From an uncultured Lachnospiraceae bacterium (GTDB lineage Bacteria; Bacillota; Clostridia; Lachnospirales; Lachnospiraceae), in assembly GCA_910578115.1 (NCBI GenBank), contig CAJTPO010000013.1, positions 1 through 18,187 on the forward strand: DNA of 18,187 nt. The letters are read 5' to 3'. Below, piece by piece: positions 1-7,618 of the stretch. The notes below the pieces were generated by a model, which had not been told where the DNA came from, searched no databases, and saw only the letters and a list, made by a program, of their open reading frames with translations. How positions within the stretch are numbered: position 1 is the stretch's first letter; every line of letters begins with the position of its first letter. The translations under genes and the position numbers were made by a program.

Positions 1-380
1 AAAAACTTACACATTTAACTTGACAAACCCTTTTTCCTAATTTGCAATTTATTGTAGCAACACATTCTCCGTTTGTTGTGTCATCAATAGAGTCGGCGGT
101 GGTTTATGATCTGGAGAAGAATATTCAGGTAGAAAATTTATCAGAATATTCCTATGACTGTTTGGTGAATTCTCTTTTTGATACAAGTATGTACTCAAAT
201 GTAATGAATGAGAAATATAGAGGATATGTTGAACTTGTTGAGAAAGGAGATTCTCGAAATGAGATTGACAATGAGAAGTTAGCTGAATTGATTAAGTATT
301 TTAAATCAATTCCTGTTTTTATGGCAAAGGATATTATTTTAGACTTTAAAAGAATGGAAAGAGAAAGACAGAATGGTTAA
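1..380 (+). pseudogene. C-terminal remnant of a Septu-like (PtuA-type) AAA ATPase
   Basis: The reading frame ending at 380 encodes the tail of an OLD/RecF-like ATPase. The readable part begins with FPNLQFIVATHSPFV, which matches the last beta strand and the THSP (H-loop-like) motif of AAA_15/AAA_21 ATPases. In the same frame upstream, positions 9-26 read THLT-stop-Q. In this family the segment is normally HLTWQ, so the TGA at 21-23 looks like a Trp codon turned into a stop. A few residues usually found between WQ and FPN also seem to be missing. The TTG at 42 could be used as a start but would give a protein without Walker motifs. The last 8 bases overlap the HNH gene at 373, as in coupled ATPase-HNH defence pairs. 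The N-terminal part lies outside the window, so whether the whole gene is dead cannot be settled here. The ATPase family call is firm; its inactive state is inferred. Confidence 0.6.
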
Positions 381-1026
381 AATATACAAGTCATTACTCC
401 CGATAGGAACAGTTATTAAGAAAAAAGAAGACTATCGGAGCGAGAAAATTATTTCTATATTACAAGAGGATTTTTATAATAAGTGTTATCTTTGTGAAGA
501 AAAAAATCCAACGGCTATTAATGTAGAACATTTTCGCTCATGTAAAAATAATGACTACTTAAAATATAATTGGAGCAATCTTTTTTATGCTTGTGCGCAC
601 TGTAATAGAATTAAGGGAAGTCAATATGATCATATTATTGATTGTACAAAGGATGACCCGGAAAAGTATATACATATCATATTTGACAGTTATCCGAAAC
701 ATTATGTTGAAGTGAAGGGTGATAGATCATACAGCATTGAAAATAGTGAAACATGTGAATTATTGGATAAAATATATAATGGTGCAGGTACAGCAATCTC
801 AGAATTTGAGGCGCGAAATTTGAAAAGCAAGATTTCTGAGGAAATTAAAGAATTTACAGAGTATATTGAGGACTATTTCAATGAAAGTGACAATAAATTG
901 CGAACGCTATATTGGGAAAGAATTAAAAAAATGTTAAGTAGAGAAAGTAGTTTTGCCGGATTTAAAAGAAGCATAGTAATGGAAAGTAAAGAATTAATGC
1001 AATGCTTTGGAGAATTATTGGTATAA
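373..1026 (+). CDS. HNH endonuclease, PtuB-like
   Basis: The 217-residue protein has a clear HNH nuclease core in its first 85 residues. C38-x-x-C41 and C74-x-x-C77 form a probable zinc-binding pair, E52-H53 carries the candidate catalytic histidine, and N69 and N78 complete the HNH pattern (NLFYACAHCNRIKG). The remaining 130 residues are charged and helical, as in HNH proteins that partner an ATPase. In Septu and related retron-linked systems such a nuclease (PtuB) is encoded directly after the ATPase (PtuA) and cuts nucleic acid when phage is sensed. Here the ATG overlaps the ATPase tail by 8 bases, which suggests translational coupling. Domain and catalytic residues look intact even though the upstream ATPase seems damaged, so this may be an orphaned effector. 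Base composition is clearly more AT-rich than the exporter operon downstream, consistent with separate acquisition. Septu membership is inferred from gene order. Confidence 0.75.
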   Translation: MVKIYKSLLPIGTVIKKKEDYRSEKIISILQEDFYNKCYLCEEKNPTAINVEHFRSCKNNDYLKYNWSNLFYACAHCNRIKGSQYDHIIDCTKDDPEKYIHIIFDSYPKHYVEVKGDRSYSIENSETCELLDKIYNGAGTAISEFEARNLKSKISEEIKEFTEYIEDYFNESDNKLRTLYWERIKKMLSRESSFAGFKRSIVMESKELMQCFGELLV

Positions 1027-1441
1027 AATATCCTAATGGCAAGGAATAGTAGTGGCTTACAAATAAAGGCGACTTGACACTAATTCACCGTCAATTTTGC
1101 CCTAACTTAGCATTAGCAAACCATACGCCCCACGAAGTTATGCGGGTTTCAGCGGTTTTCGCTTAAAAAAAGTTTGTGATATTAACTTGACATACGCGGG
1201 GTATGGGGCGGTCTGTGTAGAGGATAGTCTGCCGGGGTAGAAATGTGGGGGATTTTGGGATAGTAAGCACTTTATTTTGTGGTACATTGTGTCGAATAAA
1301 GTGCTTATTATGTATTAATTCAGGATAAATCGAATGAAATAAACATATGAGATATGAAAAATGCAAATTGTATTTCAAATATAGTTGTGTATACAAATAT
1401 GATAATGATATGATGTAAATAAGAAATACGGAGGATTGCAT
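1027..1441. other. noncoding gap upstream of the Rpn gene
   Basis: I see no convincing gene in this 415-bp stretch. It contains a G-rich segment (about 1196-1260), a perfect stem-loop at 1264-1307 listed separately, and an AT-rich end that probably holds the promoter of the Rpn gene. One candidate is TTGTGT at 1385-1390 with TATGAT at 1409-1414 and an 18-bp spacer. From 1417 on, the leader is nearly identical to the leader of the truncated Rpn copy at 14806. The TTGACA at 1187-1192 has no convincing -10 box at a normal distance. Confidence 0.4.
1264..1307. repeat. perfect 13-bp inverted repeat (stem-loop)
   Basis: TAAGCACTTTATT at 1264-1276 pairs perfectly with AATAAAGTGCTTA at 1295-1307 across an 18-nt loop. 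No T-run follows on either strand, so it is not a standard intrinsic terminator. It could be a two-site operator, a small repeat element or the remnant of a transposon end. It lies about 130 bp before the Rpn gene. Confidence 0.6.
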
Positions 1442-2359
1442 ATGGGAAATATTTATGATGGAGCATTTCGGACAATTTTAAATGACTGCAGACAGATGAT
1501 CATTCCGATAATTAATGAGATTTTCAAGGAAGATTATACGGGAAATGAAATAATAGAGTTTCATCCCAACGAGCATTTTATTGACCAACAAGATACAGCA
1601 GAAAAGGAAAGAATAACAGATACTAATTTTATAATCTATGGAAAGAAAAAGAAGAAATACCACCTGGAATGTGAGAGCAGCCTGCCGGATGGGCGGATGA
1701 CAATCAGATTGTTTGAATATGATGCTCAGATCGCGTTAGATGAAGGTGAAGTCATCAATGAAACATTGACAGTGACATTTCCAAATACAGCAGTCCTATA
1801 TCTAAGGAATTATAAGAAGACACCTGATAGAATGCGATATGTGATAAAAACTCCGGGTGGTACTGTGGAGTATGATGTACCGATTATGAAGGTGCAGGAA
1901 TATTCTCTGGAAGATATTTTTTCAAAAGGCCTGTTGCTGTTAATTCCGTTTTATATTTTTTCACATGAAAAGAACTTTAAGGTGTATAATAGTAATGAAC
2001 AGAGATTGGCAGAGTTGAAAGCAGAGTACCGAAGTATCTTGGAGAGACTTGATAAACTGGAGCAGGAAGGAACTATTGGGGCGTTTGACAAACGTACCAT
2101 TATTGAACTTTCTGGTGATGTGGTCAGAGAAATCGCACAGAAGTATGAGAATGTGCAGAAAGGAATAGGTGGAATGATGAGCGGAGCATTACTTGAGACA
2201 GAAGCGAGGACAATTTTAAATAAAGGGAAAGACGAGGCTAAAAAAGAGACAGCACTCAGAATGTTACAGGATGGAGAATTACCAATTGATAAAATTGCAA
2301 AATATTCAGGGCTTGAAATTGTAGAAGTAGAGTTGCTTGCAGAGTTTCAGACAGTATAA
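1442..2359 (+). CDS. Rpn family PD-(D/E)XK nuclease ('recombination-promoting nuclease / putative transposase')
   Basis: The 305-residue protein matches the clostridial Rpn/YhgA-like group. It opens with MGNIYDGAFRTILND. A probable metal-binding nuclease core follows: D60 in RITDTNF, then E76 and E78 in YHLECESS. Next comes the family hallmark DGRMTIRLFEYDAQIAL, and the C-terminal region GKDEAKKETALRMLQDG is a typical charged tail. Many relatives have ECQS where this protein has ECES. Known Rpn proteins are DNA endonucleases that promote RecA-independent recombination; some are linked to phage defence. I place the start at the ATG at 1442, not the in-frame TTG at 1436, because GGAGG at 1430-1434 lies 7 nt from the ATG and only 1 nt from the TTG. 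The gene looks complete. A truncated relative with almost the same leader sits at 14806-14900. Confidence 0.85.
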   Translation: MGNIYDGAFRTILNDCRQMIIPIINEIFKEDYTGNEIIEFHPNEHFIDQQDTAEKERITDTNFIIYGKKKKKYHLECESSLPDGRMTIRLFEYDAQIALDEGEVINETLTVTFPNTAVLYLRNYKKTPDRMRYVIKTPGGTVEYDVPIMKVQEYSLEDIFSKGLLLLIPFYIFSHEKNFKVYNSNEQRLAELKAEYRSILERLDKLEQEGTIGAFDKRTIIELSGDVVREIAQKYENVQKGIGGMMSGALLETEARTILNKGKDEAKKETALRMLQDGELPIDKIAKYSGLEIVEVELLAEFQTV

Positions 2360-2470
2360 AAAGTGTAGATATTATTATTAAGATTAAAATCGGGGAAATG
2401 GCAAGGTGGGCTGTTTCTCCAATTTATTTGAGAATATAATATTTAGTCCGAATTATTCATGAGACTCTAA

Positions 2471-3034
2471 TATCCCCATGATAATCCGTTATCTTGTTTT
2501 TGGACCAGAAAACAGTGTCGGCAAATATGGCTTTTACCTAAAAATGAGTATAGTATCCCCGTAGGTGTAAAAATATCACTTGACCACTACAAGGACTGTC
2601 GGGAACTGTCAGGTTCTCTTTTGGAGCAGTTAGAGGAAGCCTTCGATTATATTGAACGTTACAATCGTACCCGTGCAGAATTCTCCAGACTGGATCACTA
2701 TTATCAGGAGCCCTATCAGGATGAAGACGATGAAATCAAAGAAATGGGCAAATCAATTGAAACCGATGAGTCGAAGAAAATTCGTTCTCTTGATTTGGTA
2801 AACGAAGATCGAACAGATTCTGGTTTCAGCTATTTTATGGATGGTTCTCGTCGTACATATAAAATTGGAGATATGGTTTTAGAGGGCAAGAAGATATATC
2901 CTGTTGTAGTGGCTCAGGTTCGGGCGGGATGTACAGAGAAAGACCGACAGAAAAAGCTGCATCCGGATGATACGATTATGACCAGGCAGCACGCTGCCGT
3001 GCTTGATCAGGAGTGGATTGAGTGGAAGAAGTAA
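2471..3034 (+). pseudogene. gene fragment, possibly NurA-like nuclease N-terminal part
   Basis: The frame is open from just after a stop at 2468-2470 to the TAA at 3032-3034. There is no ATG in frame and no good ribosome binding site, so the gene is probably 5'-truncated; the TTG at 2621 would be a poor start. The readable protein has a helical stretch (LLEQLEEAFDYIERYNRTRA), an acidic linker, and then SYFMDGSRRTYKIGDM followed by YPVVVAQVRAGC. The aspartate in a DGSRR-type motif before a hydrophobic strand resembles the first active-site motif of NurA nucleases, which work with HerA ATPases. The remaining motifs are absent because the frame ends soon after, just before the acetyltransferase gene. 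I regard it as a remnant; the NurA assignment is tentative and made from motif shape only. No partner ATPase is nearby. Confidence 0.35.
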
Positions 3035-3051
3035 AGTGAGAGGAATGGATA

Positions 3052-3558
3052 GTGAAAATACAATATGAAAATCTGATAATCCGTCAAGCCGAGACTGCCG
3101 ATGCAAAGTCGCTTGCGGCCTGGTGGAATGATGGTGCTGTAATGGCACACGCAGGCTTTCCCAACGGTTTAGGAACGACCGAGGAAGAAGTTATCGAAGG
3201 ACATAGCAACGGGCGGATGGTCATTGAGGAAAGCGGTCGTCTGATCGGTGAGTGCAATTACCGTAATGTAGAGGACGGCATTGCAGAAATCGGTATTAAA
3301 ATCTGTGAAACCGATTGTCAGAACCGTGGTGTCGGAAGAAAGGTTTTGAGTATGCTGATTGGTTGGCTGTTCAGAAACGGCTGTTCCAGAATTATCCTCG
3401 ACACCAACTTAACAAACACAAGAGCACAGCACGTTTATGAAGCGCTTGGTTTCCGCAAGGTGCGAACTAATATTGATTCCTGGAAAGATCAGCTTGGTCG
3501 GCTTCAGTCATCGGTCGATTATGAGTTGGTTGAACCGGATTTTAACAGTTACATTTAG
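3052..3558 (+). CDS. GNAT family N-acetyltransferase
   Basis: This 168-residue protein has the layout of a single-domain GNAT enzyme, which moves the acetyl group of acetyl-CoA to an amine. After an N-terminal strand (NLIIRQAETADAKSL) come the central strands (GRLIGECNYRN, IAEIGIKI). Then follows the acetyl-CoA pyrophosphate-binding loop QNRGVGRKVL and the C-terminal motif with NTRAQHVYEALGFRKV. These resemble the RimJ/RimL-like branch that acts on small molecules or protein N-termini; the substrate cannot be told. The start is the GTG at 3052, supported by GAGAGG at 3038-3043. The gene follows the fragment ending at 3034 by 17 bp and appears to be intact. It could be a leftover cargo gene from an earlier arrangement. 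Confidence 0.8.
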   Translation: MKIQYENLIIRQAETADAKSLAAWWNDGAVMAHAGFPNGLGTTEEEVIEGHSNGRMVIEESGRLIGECNYRNVEDGIAEIGIKICETDCQNRGVGRKVLSMLIGWLFRNGCSRIILDTNLTNTRAQHVYEALGFRKVRTNIDSWKDQLGRLQSSVDYELVEPDFNSYI

Positions 3559-3699
3559 AAATTGTCGAACCTGCATTATCACAAATACGATAATGAGCAT
3601 AGATCCATATTTATTGAACAATTTGTAACTCTGTAGCTTTTGCAGTGCTTGATACAATCAGTAGCCAGATAGGGATTCATGAAAGGGGATTTTCCGGTT
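3559..3699. other. short gap between convergent genes
   Basis: This 141-bp gap lies between the plus-strand acetyltransferase and the minus-strand kinase. It is AT-rich near 3570-3640 and shows no recognisable gene. The strong stem-loop that ends it is listed separately. Confidence 0.4.
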
Positions 3700-3738
3700 C
3701 ATCCTGCTGCCATTGCGCCGGGTCATGGCAGCAGGATG
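3700..3738 (-). terminator. perfect 13-bp stem-loop at the end of the kinase gene, possible terminator
   Basis: CATCCTGCTGCCA at 3700-3712 pairs perfectly with TGGCAGCAGGATG at 3726-3738 across a 13-nt loop. One arm encodes the last residues of the histidine kinase (CILLP) and the loop contains its stop codon. The position between convergent genes suits a transcription end. However, no T-run follows the stem in the kinase direction (it continues AACCGGAAAATCCCC), so it may instead stabilise the 3' end of the mRNA. Confidence 0.45.
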
Positions 3739-4982
3739 CAGAAATCCGTGTAACTTTTCCCATCGCTTTTTACATTGATCTGCCCTTTATGATTCTTAAC
3801 AATGGATTCTGCGATGGAAAGTCCCAGACCGTAGCCGCCGGACTGCCGGCTCCTGGAACTGTCAATTCTGTAAAAACGTTCAAAAATATGTTTCAGGTCC
3901 TTTTTATCTATTCCATTTCCGGTATTGTGGACGATAAGCAGCTTTTTATCTGCAGACCGGGTGAGAGATATGGTTACAATCCCCTTTGCATCTGAATATT
4001 TGAACGCATTGTCTAAAAGAATCGTGACAAGCTGTTTTATATTTTCTTCGTTTCCGTATAAAGACAGACCGTCAGCAATATCCCAGTCATATTTTTTCTT
4101 ATATTCATAGGCCAGGTTCTCAAAGGAAAGGGCGGTTCTTCTTACGGTTTTGCTTAAGTCAAAGTTTTGGAAAGCGTTTTTTTCAGTTCCGGAATCCAAA
4201 CGTGCCAGATCGAGAAGGCTGTTGATCAGTATCTTCATTCGTGTACTCTGTTCAAGGATATAATGCAGCCATTTATTATCAGGCAGGGTGCTTTCCAGAA
4301 CCTCTGCATTAGTTGTAATGATTGTTAAAGGAGTCTTTAATTCATGGGAAGCGTCGGCAATAAATTGTTTCTGTCTGTCGAAGGCCAGTTGTACCGGTTT
4401 CGCGATCCATCGTGAGAGGAAAATAACCGGTATCAGAATGATCAGCATCCCGGCAAGCCCGACCCACAGGCATACTCTCCAAAGCTGCATGGACATTTCC
4501 CGTTCCGGTTCGTAGTCAAGGAAATAGACAGAGTCGCCTTCATTGGAAGGAATATACAGATAGAGGAAGCCGGCAATCTTTCCTTTGTTTTTCTGCTTTT
4601 TCAGAATAGTGGCCGCCAGAGCCAGCAGGTCGTCTTCCGACAGGTTTGGATTGTTATTTGTGGAAATTGCTTTGACCTCACCAGCGCTGTCGTAAAGGAC
4701 CGAAAATATACGCATGTTGTTAAACCAGTCATTTGGCCGGCGTCTTGGTTTAAATGTTGTAGGACCCTTATCAGGAGTGAGGTTTTCTTCTTCGGTATAG
4801 TGCTTTGCGGCATGGGGCTTATCGATGTTTTTATTCCGGACATATTCTGACAACAGATTAAAGCCCCGCTTCTGGCTGGAGGCTGTCATGGAAATATTCA
4901 GTATCAGCAGAATCAAAAGAAAAATAAAACCGATGCATGACATGGTCAGCAGGATGAATCGTTGCTGTAGTTTCTTAATCAT
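3723..4982 (-). CDS. two-component sensor histidine kinase
   Basis: The 419-residue protein is a membrane histidine kinase of the HisKA/HATPase class. Two transmembrane segments (about 9-31 and 170-190) bracket an extracellular sensor region of about 140 residues with no recognised domain. The dimerisation helix holds the phospho-accepting H213 in FIADASHELKTPL. The ATP-binding domain shows the N box with N325 (LLDNAFKYS), G1 (NTGNGI, 353-358), the F box (FERFYR) and G2 (GYGLGL). All key residues are present. It starts with ATG preceded by GGAGG at 6 nt and follows the response regulator by 12 bp, so the two are co-transcribed. There is no clear HAMP domain: the linker after the second membrane segment is short. 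Sensor kinases with a sizeable extracellular domain beside an ABC exporter often respond to envelope stress or antimicrobial compounds; the signal here is unknown. Confidence 0.92.
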   Translation of the reverse strand: MIKKLQQRFILLTMSCIGFIFLLILLILNISMTASSQKRGFNLLSEYVRNKNIDKPHAAKHYTEEENLTPDKGPTTFKPRRRPNDWFNNMRIFSVLYDSAGEVKAISTNNNPNLSEDDLLALAATILKKQKNKGKIAGFLYLYIPSNEGDSVYFLDYEPEREMSMQLWRVCLWVGLAGMLIILIPVIFLSRWIAKPVQLAFDRQKQFIADASHELKTPLTIITTNAEVLESTLPDNKWLHYILEQSTRMKILINSLLDLARLDSGTEKNAFQNFDLSKTVRRTALSFENLAYEYKKKYDWDIADGLSLYGNEENIKQLVTILLDNAFKYSDAKGIVTISLTRSADKKLLIVHNTGNGIDKKDLKHIFERFYRIDSSRSRQSGGYGLGLSIAESIVKNHKGQINVKSDGKSYTDFCILLP

Positions 4983-4994
4983 TGTTATCCTCCA

Positions 4995-5672
4995 TTATGC
5001 ATCTTTTCCCTCTAATTGATATCCTACGCCGCGGATCGTCCTGATTTGTGTCCTGGTTCCCAGAAAAGTCATTTTTTGTCTGAGAAACGAAATATAAACT
5101 TCGATATTATTGTATTCCGCATTGCTGTCAAGTCCCCAGATTTTTTCAATAAGAAGGTCTTTGGGCATGATCCGTCCTGCATTATTTAAGAGCAGTTCCA
5201 TGAGCTGAGATTCCTTTAAACCAAGTTTCAGGGAATCGGCGCCGCAGGAAAGCTCCATGGTATTTTTGTTAAAAGACAAATCTCCGCAGGAGAGGATTTC
5301 GTCATTGTAGGATGTGCTGCGCCGGGAAAGGGCGCGGATTCTGGCCAGCAGCTCACCTGTGGAAAAAGGTTTCGCGAGATAATCGTCGCTTCCTGCATCC
5401 AGGCCTGTAATGATGTCGGCTACCTCTGATTTGGCGGTGAGTATGATTACCGGGGTTGTAATATGTTCTTTGCGGAGGGTTTTCAGGACGGAAAGCCCGT
5501 CAATGCCGGGAAGCATGATATCCAGAAGAATCAGGTCATAGAGATTGGAGCGTGCATATTCCAGTCCATGGCTTCCATGATAAACGGCATCCACTTGATA
5601 ATGGTTCTGTCTTAAAATTTCTGTCATGGCATCTGTCAATGGTTTTTCGTCTTCTACTATCAGGATTCTCAT
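4995..5672 (-). CDS. OmpR/PhoB family response regulator
   Basis: The 225-residue protein has a receiver domain (about 1-118) and a C-terminal winged-helix DNA-binding domain (about 127-222). The receiver has the acidic pair E7/D8 (VEDE), phospho-accepting D51 (LLDIMLPG), the switch residue T79 (ILTAKS) and K101 (LAKPFS). The output domain ends with the typical RTIRGVGYQLE wing. It is the first gene of the regulator pair and is probably phosphorylated by the adjacent kinase. It is transcribed away from the exporter operon, and both divergent promoters carry similar direct repeats with 11-bp spacing, which fits binding of an OmpR-type dimer. So it probably activates the exporter and controls its own expression. 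Receiver and DNA-binding residues look intact. Confidence 0.94.
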   Translation of the reverse strand: MRILIVEDEKPLTDAMTEILRQNHYQVDAVYHGSHGLEYARSNLYDLILLDIMLPGIDGLSVLKTLRKEHITTPVIILTAKSEVADIITGLDAGSDDYLAKPFSTGELLARIRALSRRSTSYNDEILSCGDLSFNKNTMELSCGADSLKLGLKESQLMELLLNNAGRIMPKDLLIEKIWGLDSNAEYNNIEVYISFLRQKMTFLGTRTQIRTIRGVGYQLEGKDA

Positions 5673-5716
5673 TTTTCGTTATTCCCCCATTCCCTTTCTT
5701 CAGCCTGTAAATATAT

Positions 5717-5747
5717 AGTATAGCACAAACCTTGAATGAAAATTGAA
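5717..5747 (-). promoter_or_regulatory. regulator promoter with TTCAA direct repeats
   Basis: On the minus strand the motif TTCAA occurs twice (complement of 5743-5747 and of 5732-5736), 11 bp start to start. A good -10 box, TATACT, follows (complement of 5717-5722). The -35 position shows no consensus hexamer and overlaps the distal repeat, as in promoters that need an OmpR-family activator. The likely target is the response regulator-kinase pair. Confidence 0.5.
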
Positions 5748-5780
5748 AAGACATGTGGTTTCACAGTTTCTTCATTTTTT

Positions 5781-5813
5781 TTCAAGATTATTTTAAGGAT
5801 AACCTTTTATATT
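5781..5813 (+). promoter_or_regulatory. exporter promoter with TTCAAG/TTTAAG direct repeats
   Basis: TTCAAG at 5781-5786 and TTTAAG at 5792-5797 are 11 bp apart start to start. They lie about 10 bp upstream of a -10-like TATATT at 5808-5813. The spacing mirrors the repeats upstream of the response regulator gene on the other strand. There is no good -35 hexamer, which suggests activator dependence. Transcription would start near 5820, before both candidate starts of the first adaptor gene. Confidence 0.5.
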
Positions 5814-5857
5814 CATGGAGAGCCAACTCAATGACAAAAGGGAGAGGACAGGGAACG

Positions 5858-7618
5858 ATGATATTTTTCAGACCAAAAGAAAAGCCGGCAGAAGAAAAGA
5901 AGAAGGACAGGAAGAAAACATGGATTTTCCTGTCAGCTGCAGGCATATTTATCATGGGAACAGGCATCGGAATTTTCTTCTTGATAAAGCCCGGAAATAA
6001 TGCAGGAAATATGGAAAGGCATTCCGCCATGGACAATCCTGGGGAAGGGATCATAGCGGCAGGCGGCCTGACCACAGTGGGAATGCTGGATGAGACATGG
6101 GAACTGGATTTCCTTCAGACAGCGCTGTACGTTGAAGAAAGCTATCTTTCCATGGGGGATGAAGTAGAAGAGGGAACCGCAGTTTTTAAGGTTTCTGATA
6201 AGACGCTGGAAGAAGCGAGGAAAGAACTGGAAGATGCGGTCACGGAGGCCGAGCTGGCTTACCGGCAGGGAATCATAGATTATGAAGCGGGAGTCATTGA
6301 TGCACGGGTGGCCAACGAGAATGCAGCGGTAAATAAGAAATACAGCCGGGAGCAATATGACAGTGCGTCAGCCGAGGCGGCGCAGACGGTCAAAGAACTG
6401 GAAAAGCAGGTAGAGGAAGCAGGAGAGTTGGTGGATGAGTATACAAAGTCGGTAAATGAGGATTATTACAGGACTTATTACAGGATAGATGAACTTTACC
6501 AGACTTATCAGGAGCATTTCAGCCTGCTCATGGAAACCTATGAAAAATGGGATATAGAAGAGAAAGAGAGTGACTCTGGAAATTCTGCTTCGGGTTTGGG
6601 AGGCGCTTCGGGGAGCGATTTTATGGAGAGCGGCTCGCAGACGGAACCGTCGGGCAAAACGATGGGCGGAGGATACAGTGAAAGCAATACTCTTTTGTCT
6701 GTCTACAATCTGTTGGATGAAATGGTGAAGCAGGAAGGTGAGGAATATGAGACAGCGCTCGAAAACTATGACACTGCCAGAAGAACAGCGCAGGCAGGGC
6801 TGGAAAAAGCCCGGAGCGACTTGGCTGCTTTGGAAGCGGAGCTGGTGACAGCCCGGACGGAATACGAAAAGCAGTTGATTGCCTGCAAATCAGAGTATGA
6901 AATCACGCTGGCGGAAAGTGATAATGCGCAGGCGGTGTATGAAGCGACTGTGGAAAGCCTGGAAGAGACGCTTTCGTCTCTGAGGAATGAGAAAGAAGAT
7001 GCGGCGGAAAATCTTGCCCTTTTTGAGGAAGTGATCGGAGACGGGTATTTTTACACGAAGAGCGCAGGGACAATCGTGATGAGCGGTGTCGGCAAGGGCA
7101 GCTATCTGTCCGGAGAAAATCTGGTGATCGCCTACAGTAACCCGGAAAAGGTGTCTGTAACGGCGAATGTGGATCAAAGTGATATTGCCGGGATTTCTAT
7201 AGGGGATAGAGCTTATGCGGTCATCAATGAGTATGGAAACTATCAGGGCAAAGTGACTATGATCAATCCTGTCACGCAGGAGCAGAGCCGCTCGTCCGTT
7301 ACTTATCAGGTTACGGTGGACCTGGAAGGGGATGTAACCGGTCTGGATTCCAATCTGACAGCCTATGTGTATTTCGGGATGTCAGATGAGATGATGCAGG
7401 AAATACAAAATATGCCGCAGAAAATGCAAAATATGCCGCAGGATGGAGAAGACAGGCCGGGAAGAGATGGCAGAGGTGTCCCGGAGAAGGGAAATATGCC
7501 AGAAAACGGGCCTGAAACGGAAGCGATAAAGGGAAATCCGGAAGCGAAGGACAGACCGCAGGAGGGAGAAAATATTTCCAACTGTGCGGTTGAATGCTCC
7601 AAAGAGCATCCAACCTGA
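5858..7618 (+). CDS. membrane-fusion (HlyD/MacA-type) adaptor 1 with a Met-rich C-terminal tail
   Basis: The 586-residue protein has a short cytoplasmic N-terminus rich in Lys, one transmembrane segment (about 22-43), a lipoyl-like half-motif (EESYLSMGDEVEEGTAVFKV), and a long coiled coil (about 115-410) interrupted by a Ser/Gly-rich loop near 245-285. It then returns to a lipoyl half (AGTIVMSGVGKGSYLSGENL) and a beta-barrel. Such adaptors join an ABC transporter to the extracellular side. Unlike the two adaptors that follow, it lacks the final membrane-proximal domain and instead ends in a tail rich in Met, Pro, Asn and Asp (MQNMPQ repeats). The tail runs into an inserted element: the last residues (SNCAVECSKEHPT) are encoded by the insert. 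Two starts are possible, ATG 5831 (GGAG upstream) and ATG 5858 (GGAGAGG upstream); I chose 5858. An ATG-free extension back to 5753 is unlikely because it would cross the promoter. Confidence 0.85.
   Translation: MIFFRPKEKPAEEKKKDRKKTWIFLSAAGIFIMGTGIGIFFLIKPGNNAGNMERHSAMDNPGEGIIAAGGLTTVGMLDETWELDFLQTALYVEESYLSMGDEVEEGTAVFKVSDKTLEEARKELEDAVTEAELAYRQGIIDYEAGVIDARVANENAAVNKKYSREQYDSASAEAAQTVKELEKQVEEAGELVDEYTKSVNEDYYRTYYRIDELYQTYQEHFSLLMETYEKWDIEEKESDSGNSASGLGGASGSDFMESGSQTEPSGKTMGGGYSESNTLLSVYNLLDEMVKQEGEEYETALENYDTARRTAQAGLEKARSDLAALEAELVTARTEYEKQLIACKSEYEITLAESDNAQAVYEATVESLEETLSSLRNEKEDAAENLALFEEVIGDGYFYTKSAGTIVMSGVGKGSYLSGENLVIAYSNPEKVSVTANVDQSDIAGISIGDRAYAVINEYGNYQGKVTMINPVTQEQSRSSVTYQVTVDLEGDVTGLDSNLTAYVYFGMSDEMMQEIQNMPQKMQNMPQDGEDRPGRDGRGVPEKGNMPENGPETEAIKGNPEAKDRPQEGENISNCAVECSKEHPT

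Noticed and set aside
1187..1192. Consensus TTGACA box as a promoter
   Set aside because: The six bases 17 bp downstream are GC-rich and no -10-like hexamer lies at 16-18 bp.
1163..1441. Minus-strand 92-codon frame upstream of the Rpn gene
   Set aside because: There is no ribosome binding site and no recognisable protein; it overlaps the stem-loop and the likely Rpn promoter.
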